Positions 15,401 through 30,400 of a stretch of DNA of 64,000 nt are shown in pieces. A program made the position numbers and the translations under genes. Numbering within the stretch: the stretch's first letter is position 1; every line of letters begins with the position of its first letter. The stretch comes from Gorsachius magnificus (Eukaryota; Chordata; Aves; Pelecaniformes; Ardeidae): positions 64,598,985-64,662,984 of the forward strand of contig CM067086.1 in NCBI GenBank assembly GCA_034008185.1, in the 5' to 3' direction. The notes under the pieces are model-generated. The model was not told the DNA's origin, searched no databases, and was given only the letters and a program-made list of their open reading frames with translations.

Positions 15401-18400
15401 ATGATACACGTTAGTTTTTCTGACGTATCAGTTAAAAGATTAATCTCGCTGTATTAAGAATCAGTTAAGTTTTGAAAAGATAAATAGGAAATAAAACAGA
15501 TCTAATTAAAACATTACTTTTTAACTCAAGATAAAGTTTATCTACACTTACCTATGTCAAATATCATATAGTTTCACTTTTTTATTTGTACACATTTTTA
15601 ATAGGTTTGAAGATTAGAATCTTCTCATCCTAACACTTTGCCTACAAAACTAATGAATGGAATTGATTAATAAATCAACTAATAACCTTTATCAATCAAA
15701 TAACCTCAACAAGCTAGTACAAAAGTTATAATCTGCTTTTAACCCTGACTTGACTAACAAAAGAAGTTACTTGCATTTAGTGAACTTAACCAATGCTTCT
15801 GATTAACATCTTTCAATATTCAAAGTTAATAGAGGTCATCTTCACACCCATAAATTTAAATTTTCATATTTCAATTCATGTATTAGAAGTGGGAAATGGA
15901 CTATCAGGCTTCCTTAATTTTTTCAAATCTCAGTAGATTTCTTAACTCAGAATGAATCCATCATTTATGACATCACTGGATAAACCTGACACGAAGAATA
16001 CATCCCTCAGTAACCTTTATCAAAAGCTGAATTAGTTTTTCAACACACTCAGCCTTCAAGTGCTTACGTCATTAATTCTAGCAGTTCAGCTCTTTAAGAC
16101 TTGGGCAACAATAAATACATATTAATATGTTTATTACATTTAGAAATAAGTATTAATTTGACAATCTAAAATAAGTGAGATAAACACTAAGCAAATATGA
16201 AAACCTACTGGTATTTTTTAGTTTTGAAAACAGTATCTTTTAGATTAGAATAGAATAGTTCGGCTGGAAGGGACCTACAACGGTTATCTAGTCCAACTGC
16301 CTGAGCACTTCAGAGCTCACCAAAAGTTAAAGCACGGTATTAAGGGCATTGTCCAAACACCTCTTAAACACTGGCAACCATGGGGCATCGACCATCTCTC
16401 TAGGAAGCCTACCGCAGTTGCTTAAGCTTTAAATTGAAGAGCAGTGAACTATGATTAAAATAGTTTCATCAATACAAGGAATTCCTAATGGAAAAACTGG
16501 GAAGGAACACATTGTTCACATCAAAGAATTACTTACCTCTAACACACTCTATCACCTTGGGTCTTTGAAGTTTCGATTTGGGAGAGGGAGAGTTGAATCT
16601 CAGATATGGCGCTTTTTTAAGCGTGCTACGGCGGCCCTGGTAAATTGGCTTCCCGTAAACTTGACACAGATAGTCTTCATTTTGTACCACTGCACTTCCA
16701 TTCACAGGTCCCTGTCACACACCAAAAAAAAAAAAAATTGTTTACAATTCTTCATGTATGAAAATTTAAACACATCAGTAGTGTTGCAAAGAGGAAAAAA
16801 GGTAAGTAGTTCTGCAACAGTATAATGCAAGCACACATAAAAACTTACGCATATAGAACACATACAAAAAGTTTAATAACAGCTGAATAAAGTAGCAGGT
16901 GCTGGGTAAGACAAACTGGTAACATGACAATGAATTCTAAACACGCTCAGCTTAGGCTTCTACAGCACATGAAAACAAGGACAATTCTGACAACAGAAAC
17001 CCAAAATTACTACAGTTACACAAACAATTTTTCACATGAATACCGCAATCTAAAGCATAGCAGTCATTACAAAAAAAAAACCCCAACTACTTGGGAACTC
17101 ACAGCTGCCCTTTTTTCTTTCTTCTGCGAACTTTCAGCAGAAAAGTAAGTTCTAAACTTCTGTTTGCTTGTGTTATCCTCTGCTTGCTTCTGTAATGGCT
17201 TAGCCGCAGATAAAGGCCTCTTTGTTGAGCATCCTTGGATTTTTTGAGTTTTCCCTTGAATTTCTTTATTGGTCTTCACAGCCTTGATGGTTTGGGCTCT
17301 CTTGATCCATGGGACCTTTTGATCATATTTCACTTGTTCCAAATCCTTTCTTGCCATTTCAGCCTAAAGATAAAACATAAACATAATAAAAGGATATTTT
17401 ATCTTCAAGGCTATCAGAAGAGTCTGTGGATAACTTTGAAGTTCTGAGAAATGGCCTGTTTTTCTTGTTATCCAGCAACTGTGACCAGCGATTTCATTAA
17501 GCAATCAAAGTTTAAAAATAGAGGTAAATATTTTATTATGGCATCTACATGCCAGTAATAATAAGGAGTTTTCTCATGTTTTCAAGTTGTGAGTGAATCA
17601 TGTTTAACTATTGCTATGAAAAAACAATGTAAGGTGGAAATATATAATGCAAAAAGCTGAGCTCGTTTTTTCCAGCCATACCTGGATTTCTACACTGATT
17701 GCCTTAATCCACTCATCCACAGTCTTTCTGATACGAATCTCTTCCGATACATCTCTGAAACAGAAGAAAGAACTACCTTAGGTCAGTGCTTCTTAAATTG
17801 CACAGATTTGTTCCTGGGAAAGTAATGACCTATAAACACTATAAAAAGAGAAACCCAGAACACAGAGACAGTGAGATTACGTACTCCTACAGTGTCCAAA
17901 AGGCACTAAGCATACCCTATCCGAGTTTCCCAAACCTAAATCTGTTCTCATATAATGTCACCTGCAAACGCCACCCCTGCTTGTACATACTATCATTATT
18001 ACAACATCTATGAATAAGCGTAGGCATGTGTCAGTTCCTATTTTGATGAAAAACTGAAAAAACAAGGCAACAAAAACATTTGAACTTGAAAGACAAAAAG
18101 CAGATGACAAAAACGACTACTTCCTCTAAAAGATAATGATAGTGGATATCATGCTTGAAAGAAATCTTTCATGATTTTATGTTAAAATTCCTTCCGGAAA
18201 ACACAAGATTAAGGAGCATTTTAAGAAAATTTTCATTATGATTCAAGCAGGAGTATTTAACGCAACTAATGAAGCAAAAGTTCAAAAGCCAAAGGTCTGC
18301 TGTAGGATGACTAACACTGTAACATTTACAGGTTAATGAAGCCTCTTCTGTTTAAAATTATTAAATTACTGCTTTATTTTCCTATTAATGCAAGTTTGTC

Positions 18401-21400
18401 TATAAAAAGCTAAGTGCCCCCTTGTCATGACAGCAGAGCAGTTTGTTCAGATGATAGAGTCTCAGAATTCAGATTAAATTCTGGAGCATCAATCATACCA
18501 AGACATCATAGGCATCCGTCAAAAAATTAAATTCACATCAGGAGAGTCAAAAAACATTTGATGTTCAAGAGAATCATCTCATGATTGCAAAGAAGAATCA
18601 GTAAATACTTTTTTCAGGGAACTGCCCTAGTTCTTCAATGCACAGAATCAAAAAAATTGAAAGAGTTCATAAAAGGTGAGCACAAGCAACGAGTAGTCAC
18701 ACAAAGCACTGAATAATAGGGTCTAACCTGTTTGTAGTCAAGGCGTTAATAAAAGTATACATGGCATCCCCATCTTTTGCACGAATAACAGCTTCCAAAT
18801 TTTCTTCAAGAACTTTTTTATTGTTTTGAACTCCTCTCAAAATCCTTTCAGCATCCCTTAGTATAGATTTTGGCACTTTAACATTTTGAAGGATGGATGG
18901 TTTATTGAGCTGACGATGTTCCAGAAGATCAGATGCAACAGCAGGTTTTTTTGACTAAAATTGAAACAGAACCACTAGCTTTTAATCAGAGATTGTAATT
19001 TCAATTTTCTACAGACTGGTCAGAATTCCTATTAATCTATTATCAAATCAATGCCCATTGTATGAAATACCGTCCACGTGTACTATCATCAACCTCAATT
19101 ACTCAAGAACATTCAGTATGTTGCAAATATATTTAAAAGTTAAGCAAATGGAAACACATTGAAAAACTCTCAAATGAGAAATGATGTAATGTATGAGAAG
19201 CAATTTGCCAGTGAAGCAAATAAGCACATGAAAAGATGCCAATTAGATACATGAAGTATTACATGCAAATCTCTCCATGTAACAGTATTTAAGTATAATT
19301 AAAGACACAATAAAAAACAAAGTCCGCTAAATATATGAACTCACTTGGCATCCATACATCCCAAGAAACACCAGGCAATATGCCTACGTTTTAACAACAA
19401 AATAAACACCTCAACAGCACCACAATCCTCTCCCCTTTTTCCTGATTGTTGCTTTTTATAAGAAACAATGAAGCAACTATTAGCCTTTTACTTTGCAGAA
19501 CCCTTTTACAGAGATAAAAATCAAGCATATATTAGCCACTAAATACAAAAGGAAGGGACAAGTATGTGAGAAACAAGGAGCAACACAACTGTAGTTCTCA
19601 CACTCATTCTCACACTCCTGATGAAACCCAGAGGATCCCAGAGTGCTTCATTTTCCATAAAGGAAGCAAAAAAATTTAAATAGTGATAAATGCACGTAAA
19701 GAAAAACCAAACCAAAACGCCGAAACTTGAGTAGACTCTGAAAGCATTAACTGAATGAACAGAAAAAAAAAAAAAAAAAATCTCAGATGAAAAAAAAAAG
19801 TCAGTTTTGGCTTTAAGGTTACTCTTTTATCAAATCAGAATTAAACAAAAGTTTATGTTCTAACAGGGGTATGGCCAAACTATTGTATACTAAACTATTT
19901 ACCAATTTTATATAGGTTTTAATTTTAAAATGAAATTTTTTGTCAAATACTAGCTCAATAAGACAGGTGAACTTAGTGAGAAAATGTTAAGAAATACAGA
20001 TACACGTTCAAACGTAAAATGATGTAGACTTTTGCCAGTTAGACTCAGATCATGAAATGGTAATTGTATTAGCAGTCCATACCATGCCCGTTTTGAGGCA
20101 ACAGCTTTCTGCCAGACAAATATGACAAGTCAAAGAACAAGTTAAATTTTACTTTGATTAATGTAATCTGCACATAATAGCAACTTTAAAAAAAATAATT
20201 TGGGTATGCAATAGTTACTGTGGTGTTATCTCATTGCCAGCATATTCAAAACTGTTTCAGTATTACAGTATTAAAAAAAGAAAAACCAAAACATAAAAAT
20301 TCAAGGTATACCTTAATAAGATCATTCATGTCAGATTTCCATGAATTTGCCTCCTAAAAAGACAGAAGAAGAGCTGTTGAAACTTAAAGACAGATCTGTC
20401 AAGGTGAAATCTAGAGTAGATATTTGATCAATTTAAATGAGCACAATAAATTCCTTGGGAACTACTAAATCTCACTGCACGCTTCTTTTGGATTAGAGCA
20501 CCACCTTCTGTTCCATCTCAACCTACCTCAGTTAACTCTGGCCTTTCATTTGCTCGTATCACAGAGCTAGCGGTCATTTATCCCAAGTGTTTTATCTTCT
20601 CACTCTACTTCTCTCTCAATAGCTAAGTAACTGACTCAACTCTGCATTTGCTGAAGTCATCAGCTCTGTCTTCCTATCAATCTTTTTCATATGAAAAAAG
20701 ATACTTGAATCCATTTATGTCAACTGTGTCTTTCTCAGCTGCCATTCCTTCTCCCATCTTGTCCTGTTTTGTGCTGCTTATACTAAGGTTTGTTATTCAA
20801 TGTAAGTTTTTAGCAATAGTGGTAAGCAAGTATTTGCAATAGAAATGGGGCACATGGCATCGGTCCTGTTACTTTTGAGAAGAGTTAAACATGCAAACCA
20901 CTAATATCTTACAAAATCTATGAAACAATGCACCAGCTATACTAAAGATAGGACAGATAAAGCTATGTTTTCTAAAGATACAGTAACAAATAACTGGCAC
21001 GTAATACACAGTATTTTTAGGAAAAATATGCAACCTGAAACCTTCAACCACAGAAACAAACCAATAGAATCCTCTCTACTACGTTCCAAGCCAATTCACA
21101 AACCTGTGGATATTCAAGTCTTTCTTCCCTCCCCCCCTCCTTACATTTACAAGAACAGAGAGGACCACAGCAGACAGCCTAAACGGCCAGGTATACCTTG
21201 CTTCCACATGCAACCAGTTTAACAAACAGATAAAACCCTCAATTTTTCAAAAGCCAGACGTAAGTTACATGCTGCCGGCACAGAACCATTCTAGCACCCA
21301 AGGTACAAAATCATTAGCATGAGAAAAAATTAATGATGTATGCCAGGCAATTCTTTGGAAATGGCATGCTTTACAAAAAGACATCGCAAAATGAGAAAGG

Positions 21401-24400
21401 AAGCAGCTTAAGTCATCCCTGAAGTTGACTGCAGATAAATAGAACATTGCTCTTTCCCAAACAGGAACGTTGTATGAGCTCTGTAGCTCTAGTATCACAG
21501 GAAGAGATCAAGCAGAAAACAGGCACTGAAAACATCTGAAACCTTAAAACAAACAAATAAATACTTTTTTTTTTTTTAAACCTGTTTTTATGTTTGGTAG
21601 AATGGCAGTAAGAGCCTCTACAGTCTAGTCCATTGCATACTCACTGAAATACTACGCAGGCTCAAGGTCCTTCCACATAAAAAGACTGCAATATTTCAAG
21701 TAATTGTAAACAAATGTCAGCCTTTTTACAGAGGAAGAAGCAAGGGCAACTCTTCTACTGATACCAGACCTTGTAAGTTTTTCTCCACATTTTTTTATTC
21801 CCCTTATTCAAAGTCTTGGTCATTTTGGTAACATGGACCTTACCTGTAGCATGTCATGCATTTCTCTTTTCAACTGGCCAAGATCTTGAAGCAAATCATC
21901 TGCTTTTTTCACCGTTTTCTCAATTGAACTGCAGTTTCGGAAGGAGCTTTCAACAGCAGGGAATGAGTTTGTACGCAAAGCAGTATGCCTGATGGAAGAA
22001 ACACTCCTGATTAAGTCTCACAGCTCCTCATGTGGCCCAAGAAAGTAGCCAACTTTGAACATGAATTTGAAGTGCAAGAATACCAAACCTTTATATGAAA
22101 TTGAATTGAAAGACAGGTTACTGGGTTTTCTCTGGTTACCACTTAACACTTTGTATTCTGAACAGTGAAACTACATCTAAAATTCAGATCTAACAGAGCA
22201 ATATTTCAACCTTGGATACATTTCCATTTGATGTAATTAATATTTTTGCCTATACTGTCATAAATAAGACAGTACCTATGTAGCTTTTCCCCCTTGTACT
22301 AGTGAAATTATGACACAAAACTATTGTCTGGGGAAAATATGTTTCAGACTGGATGGCTAAAAAAATTTCCTAACTCACTCTAAATCTTAGAAACTGCTAG
22401 GCTGATGCTGCTCCTTCCCAACAAAGTGTTCTCATACAGCTCCCACAAATAGGCAGCTTGGAGGCTCACTGACAAGGGCAATTCCACTTTAACACGATGC
22501 CTCTATAGCTGGCTTCCTGACACTACTCCACAAGCTGCTGCAATAGAAGAAATACATGCAGAAGACAGAAAAGCACTCCAAGGGACACCTGCTGACCTCT
22601 GAGAAAGGTGTTGCAAACTATCCTTAGCAATGAGCTTTCATTGACCTTCAGTACAGGAGAAATGCAGAAACAGCATAGAAATACCAGTGCTCCAGTGTTT
22701 TACTTCAAGCACAGCTTTGTCAGACTCAAGGACCATGCCAGTGACTCTTACAACATCAGTATCTAATACACCTTTCTCGATTCCACTAAAAAAACAACCA
22801 AACAAATCTTCCTCTATTTTGGATTGTTACATTTATTTACCTGTCTCTCTCAGAATGCCAGCTCATTTTATTACTGTTTAATGTTGCCTTCTCAGAAAAT
22901 TCAGTTTGCCTCAGTGGCATTTCTTGAGAATTCAGAATATGCTCAAGAAATCTCCCTTCACCTAAAGCAGAAAAAAAGAAAGGTACATTCACTGTTAAGT
23001 TTGTTCAATACATTTAATACTTTCTTTTCCTTTCCAGATATTTCACCATTATATTAATCACCAGGGATAGTAAAAATAATTTTTTAAATTTTAAAATGTA
23101 GATTTAGTTCAGATAAGTCACATAAAACCACTCACACTAATCTATCTTACTATGACTGCTTTACATTAGCAAAGTCAGAAAACAGATGAATGAAACTGTG
23201 ATAGCAATTAACTGAGTCACAGGGAAACATTCCATCCATAAAATGTTACAGATTTGTTCTTCTTCCTTTGTCTCGTTTAATTTACTCCTGGACCCATGGA
23301 ACAACAGGAATATGTGACAGCTTTGTAAAAAAAAAAAAAAAAAAAGAAATAGAGAAGGATCTGCTGAAGACACAAACAGGCACTTTGTCCATGATGGAGG
23401 ACAATGGCTGGATCTTTTAAATGTTCTTCTTCAATACTCAAGCAATTCTAAACACAACCAGCTAAAAAAAGGTACCTAAGTTTTTGAGGAAATCTTCAAA
23501 ACTGAGTTTAATGCCACTAAACTGATCAAAAGCAGTAAAAGCAAATTACTTCTTTTACTTTACAAATAGTGTTTTCATTACAATGGCCTAGAGACCTTAT
23601 CAATGCGTATTTTTATTAAAAAAGAAAAAAATAATTTAACCAATGGTAATAATTAAGTTATTGAGTAGTTCCCAAGTTTTTCATTATTCTGTGTAATCTT
23701 CCTTAAACCTGACAATAAACGGTCATTCAATTTTTCACTTGAGAACACATTTCAATGAGCAATCATGTTGAGACACTATAGGTTAGATCAGTATTGTCAT
23801 CAAGTTTTCAGTTAGTTAAAAGTAAATGACATCCACAAAATTAACCCTTCCCAAATGTACTTTCAAATATTCTGAATATATGTATTTAAGTGCCAGCAAC
23901 CCAACAGCTCAGATTAGGTGAAGACCACACAATTAAACATCAGACCATACTATTCATGCCAGTGGAGGACAGGAGTGTCTTACAGTACCTTCACATGTGG
24001 ATTTGGAAATATTTTCCTTTTCTGTTACAGGGTTTTCTTTCTTTGAGATTTTCGCATTTTGTGATACAGGTTCTGGAGCATATCTCCGAGGAACTGGTGT
24101 CTTTAGAGGAGATTTTGATGTACAAATGCCATGACTTTGAAATTGGCTTGAATATGCTTCAAGGGGAAAAAAAAAATTAACGTTATCTATATCTTAACAA
24201 TTTCCTTCACAGGAAAACAAATCTAGGAAAAAAAAAACATGCCAACATAATGAATTTTTCATATAAATGCAAAACATTACAGAACTAGTTAAAAAGTAAA
24301 CAGGAAGAAAGTTTCATGCTCACAAGTGCTATTATAAAGGGATCAAAAAAAAAACCAAAAACCCAACCATAATATGAGCTAGTTCATTACAAGCTTCCAC

Positions 24401-27400
24401 ATAGATTATTTCTCAGTAAGATTATTTCAGGTTAAGTCTAGGCCTCTCTTGGTGCAGACTAAGCAGTTAATAAATACCAAACTCTCACTTAAATTTAAAC
24501 TGGAATGCTTTCAGAATAACTGGTATATATTACACAGTATATTAGGCAATAAAATCAATTAGACAGAAGAAATGTTTCCTACTCATTACTGATGTGATGT
24601 ACAATCCAATATTAATGGCAACCAAATTAATGCAAAACATTGGAAGTAAGATATTAAGAACTTGTCTTCACCTTGGGCAGGTGGACCACTGGTAGGAAAT
24701 AAACCCCTCTGACATGAAGATGCTCCATTAGTAAGCAATCGCTGTTCTGGCTCGTCAGATTGTTTTGTCATGAGACTGGAGGAAGGTATGTGAATTTGTT
24801 GTAAGCCACCCATGTTGACTGCAGAGGTAATCAGACGAGACTAAGAGACAAAATTACAAAGTATTCCTGATATATGTATTAGTTTCCCCAGGTAAAACTC
24901 TAGGCTTGAATACTTGCCATGTAATCATATTAATCAGATTTTGACATCCTAATTTACAACAACCTCGGAACACAGACACGCTTGGACATTATTCTGTCTT
25001 TCAAAAAGCATGTGGGGATTTCTGAAGAAACAATTTAAAACTGTTCTTAGATTTTTAATCTGACTGGCTACTTACTAAATTAAGTTTCTTCAGTCACCAA
25101 AGGTCTAAACAATTTCTTAGTGGGAATGAGAACATCTCCCAGTTTTTGCATTTATGTTCTACAGACACAAAAATTAGGGGTCGGAGAAGAACAGATATCT
25201 GGTACAGAATCAGAAATAAAACTTTTCCCAAAAAAATCCAAGCTCATGCGCTGGCCACTGGATCTTTCTTTCTTTCTAATACTAAGATATAATCCACATT
25301 ATTATAACATTAACACTGAGATACAGAAGACATGATTAAGCTAAAGCTTCTTCATTGTTACTTAGATACCTGAATATTCATTTGTTGCTCCTGTAACTTT
25401 TCCAAGCACTGAATCCGTTGCACCATGAAAGCATTCATTTGTTTTTCAAGCTCACTGACTCTTTCATGACAGTGGGGCTTCTCATGTTGAGTCTTTGCAT
25501 TTGTTTGCTGTTCAGCAAAACGCTGCAGTTGTCTGTCTGTCTCCTGTAGTTTATGAAGCAATGCTGAAACTGAGTTAACTTTTGCTTCCAATTCATTTTG
25601 AACCTGGGAGGAAAAAAAAAGGGAAAAAAAACCCTTACTGTGAAAGAAGTGCAAGCATGAAGAGAACAAAACATCCTTCCCATCATCATGGAATGATTTG
25701 CTTCCCAAAAGAAACAAATAAAATTCTAGTTAGCCCTAACGCTTGTGGTTTAGCAACACTACAAAATTATTCTAAAAGGTAAATCAAATGGTCTCTGTCC
25801 ATTTGCCCAATTCAGCCACATCCAAATTAGTTCTCTATAGTTTTCTTTATTAGTTATATTGTCCAGTAAGTCTGAGAAGACTAACAGAAAACAGTAGACA
25901 CATTCAGTCTCTCTGGCTCTGCTACCAACAATTTCAACATCTACTATTTTAAGTGGACAAAGAACTAACATTACCACAAGCTACTTACTTTAAGAAGCGG
26001 AGCTGTAGTAGCAATGGCAGCAGCAGTTGCTGCTGCGATGGTTGTTGCAGAATCAACTTCCCTGTGTGTTGACTTGGCATCCTCACCAACACATTCCTTT
26101 TTTTCTGTGGAGGCATTTCCTAAGAGCTGTACCTTCACCTCCTTAAGCACAGGAGTATTTTGAGTTCTATAAAAATAAACAAATGCCTGTAAAAACCACT
26201 GTTTTCTCCATATCCTCCCCAAACAAATGATTTCCCATATGTAGCATTGGTATCACTACTTATATAAGCATTTCTTGTTGAAGCTCTTGATGCCCAAGAA
26301 ATAGTTTTATACTCATCTTTTAGCAGGACATGGGAAATTTCTCAGGATTATGTTACAGTTTCTAATATAAAAGGCATTTCCCTGTGATGACTGCAACCGC
26401 AACAAAGAGTATGTTTACAGGTTGTATTTTGCAAGGTTCAATGTACTAGTAGCAAAGTCCAGCTAAATTTCTGGTCTTCCAAGACTTCCAGCTGATGGAT
26501 GAACAGCATGTGTCCTTATCTGCCTTTAAAACTATTATATGGTTTTGCCACGAAATTAATTATCTATTGGAGCAGGTCTTGCCTGACTCTTGTATTGTGT
26601 CATCATTAATTCAAATAGTCTAAAGGCATTATCAAAAATATCTAAGATAAACGAGATACTCCAGCAAGCTCTGAATGATAAAATAAACTGAAACCACCCC
26701 CACAGACAGAAAAAGAATACTAAGAGAGAACAATAAGGAATACTTTTTCCTTACCAGCTATGCATTTTGACAGAAACTGAAGTAGTATAGTAGTATATCT
26801 GTGCAGAAACAGAACAGCTGAGACACTAACAACAACATATACTTACTTTTGCTTTAACACTGCTCTCAAAGCCTCTTTCTGACCAGTAGCATATTGAGAA
26901 ATAAAAACATCATCTGCGAGGAAGGACATAAAAATCACTTTTTCAGGTTAACTGACACAAGTGTCTATTTTAGAGGTAGACATGAAGCACAAAGCATTAT
27001 TTCAACAACATGTACAATTTTGCTGCGAAGAATCTGTTGCCTGCACAAACCACATTATCTATTGCAATAACAAATTGTTGCCTTTCATTAAGCAGCAGCC
27101 TTAAATCATGATGAGAGTAAGGGCAGGCTTCATTTAACACAATTTTATTTAGTAATGAATGTTGCTATCAATAAAATCTATTTTGGTATGACAATACCTT
27201 ACCTTCATAAAATTTGGGGAAAAATGCCATATAAATGGTAACATGAGCTCAGACGACCCATTCAATAAAGCCCTGCAAATTCTAACTTGAAAAAAATTTA
27301 ATTAAAAAAGATAGAACTGTGATATGAATATTTCTCTGCAGTCATCAGAAATTACAACAAATTTTCTTAATTTTTTTATATTATGCTAGAAGGATTGCAG

Positions 27401-30400
27401 GCTCTCCTTCATCCACTGTTTGCTCAGCAGAGGTAACAACCTGAAATGTGGCAGGTTCGGTGTTTTTCTACTGCTGACTACACACAGCTACTCCACGCAT
27501 GCTGATAAGCCAGCTAGCTGCTGCCTCTGAGCATGAAAGAGGAAACTAAAGTATTGATTTTTGGCCTTAAATTGGGGTATTGATTTGTGCTTCTCTCCTC
27601 TACACAGCCACAGATATCCAAGAAACCTGCAGAAGTGTATTTTCTTTAAAAATTCTTCACTTGCCCAAATCTGTTTGAAACTGACCGGCAGATTCAGAAA
27701 TTAAAGGAAAAGGCATTGACAGTGTGATTTCTTAGATTCTTAAGGATTAAAAATATACTTTTTTTGGCATAGGTTGCTTGCAGAAAAACATGCATTTGTA
27801 GAACAATTACTCACAATAGGAAAACACATCCAAACAAGGTGCCCTACCCACCAAATCCTCTATGCAGAGACATGAATAGTTCAATTAGCAAAAGGAATCT
27901 CAACATTCTGGTGCACTGGTAAAAGTCCCTCTCAGTTAATGACAAGAGCTACACAAACTCGTGTAATGCCAGCAAGACTGAAGTAAAATTTGCAAAATTT
28001 AAGAATGTAAATTACAATTATCTTTTAATCACAGAAACCTTTGATTAGTTTCACTCAAAAGTTTCTATATCGAAGAAAAATACCCAAGATAAAAATAAAA
28101 CTCCTGTTTCCTCCAATTAATCAGATTTCTTACAAAAAAGGGGCTGTAGCAGTACATCGATGTATCTTACCTTTAGGTCTTCTGCTATCTTCCAGTAGCA
28201 GTGAAGGATCTTCTTGTACTACAGCTTCTCTAGGATAATCCTTCAGAACAAGAGCAGAAAAACATACATGAAAGCCTCTGGTATCAGTGGCCAAAAATTT
28301 TAGAAGCAGATGGAATTGCTGAATACATAAATGTAAGCATATCCACACAATAACACAAAGTCTTGGAACAAAATATGCTAAGATCTCTAGTGTAGAATCA
28401 TCTGGACTTCATAGTCAAGAACTCACATAACATTTTAGGGACAAAAACCCTAGAAACACACTTCAAATTTGAAGTAGATATTCTAAGTGCTAATTAAGTG
28501 TATATTCCTCATCTGTGGCCAAAGAAGTAATAGTGAAACTACACACATTTACGTTTATACAAGCTGCTAATCTCAAACAATTCAGGATTGCCCATACACA
28601 CAGCATTAAGCACTCATGATGCTGACTGTGGAACTGAAGTGACAGCTGAATTTTCTTGAAGTGGAATCCATGAATAATCAAAGTTTATGAGGAGTCAGAA
28701 AGGCAAGTTAGGAAGGTAAAAATCTTACTTAACCTTATTTGACGGTGGAGTACTCTACCATGCTTTTTAGACTTTTGTTCAGCTCACTAGGTCTACTTTG
28801 AGCCATGCAGAGACACTGCTGCAATCCTTTCACAGCATAGGTTAATTTTATCCTCATGCATGCTTATCACCATATGGATGCCCTAGGGACAAGTCCCCAC
28901 TCTATGCAAGGCACAACAAACAAATCAAAAGGAAATAAGCCTTTTAATTGTAAGTTTTAAAGAGTTCCATATAAACTAATGTCCATTTTATTATCTATGA
29001 TATGAAGAGAAAAAAAATATCTACAATATGTTTTAGGGCTTTTACAAATTTGCCTTTTCAAAGGAAGAATTACACCAAAATTTAAAAACAAGTCTTGGTA
29101 TTAATTATGCAACAGGTAGCAGTACAGGAAACGAAGCCCTTCCAAACACTTCAGCATTAATATCACATTAGCAGCAATTCAAAGAGGAAAGCAGCTGCAC
29201 AGTTACTGTGTAGAAGCTCAGCCAAAGATTTGCCATGCTTTTACAGAAGCTACAGTTTTTTGAGAAAAATGCTGTACTCTTAGTTCAGCACTGCAGGAAG
29301 CAACAGTAACTTTTCTTACCATTTGTGATAAAAACATGGGCTCTGTAGAATTTTCTACTGAAAGCAGATGTTCTGGATGTCCTTTAGTACTCAGGACTCC
29401 TAAAATAAAAGCTGTTTTACTATAGTCATAATGACTTGTTATGCATTTTCAGTATACCTTGATTAACCCAAATCTCAACATTTCCTCTGCCTGTACCTTT
29501 GAATATCTAAGCATAATGGCTTTCATAACACAAATGACAACAGCCATCAAGCTGAAGCTTACAAACATTAATGAATTCTGTGAGCCTGGATTACAGACTC
29601 TTTTTACAATACATTAGAAAGTCTCTGAAAAACAGAGCATTAAAAAAATCGACAATGTCTAGCTCAAATTCAAGTCTAAAGATCATAGGAACATAGCAAG
29701 TTACTTGTCTAGAGAGACAATTATATGATAACATATCTTACAGAAGAAGGACACTGAGGGGAATATGCATTTTAGTTATGTCAGAGACTAATATGTCTTC
29801 CTAACACTATAAAAATAACATCTTTTGAACTTGTTTAAACCTTGACCCCAAAAGACAAAAATCCCTTCCCCAAAGACTATAATTGGTATGTGTTTTAAGG
29901 AAACAAAATGAACATTCTATTCATTAGGTAAGTAACACAGACTGTGTCAGGTTTGAATTTGAAGAGTACATGGTACATCGCTACAGTCTCATTCTATTAA
30001 AAACCCCTTCAAATTATTTACTTAATACTACTACAAATAATTTTAAAAAAAAGTTACAGAAAAGGATGCAATTTATTTCTTTCATTTGGTTTACTCATCT
30101 ACGCGAACTTCATTGGTACAGGCAGTTGACTAGTATATATTGTTTGTGTCACGCAGGTGGGGTTTAGGAGGCATAGGGTTGGTTGATTTGTTTGTTTTCC
30201 AAGACTATAGGGGAAGAAAAACAATTTTAACACGAAAAATTCAAAGTTATGGTAGATAGCAGGGAAACTTTTTTTTCCCCTAAGAGTTTTTTGAATAGTT
30301 GTATAACTCACCGGCTCTGAAACTCGTATTGTTCCAGAAAATATGCAAACCCCCTGCAAATTAAAAAGGACTAGAGCTGAATGACTTTCTCAGAATGCCT

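Larger units (their letters stand above)
10949..16536 (-). other. TALPID3 intron 15 (5.6 kb)
   Basis: AT-rich intron holding a perfect inverted repeat (11023-11054) and a reverse-orientation CR1 fragment (16246-16422). The phase-1 end of exon 15 joins exon 16 exactly as in human, so no missing exon is needed here. Confidence 0.7.
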
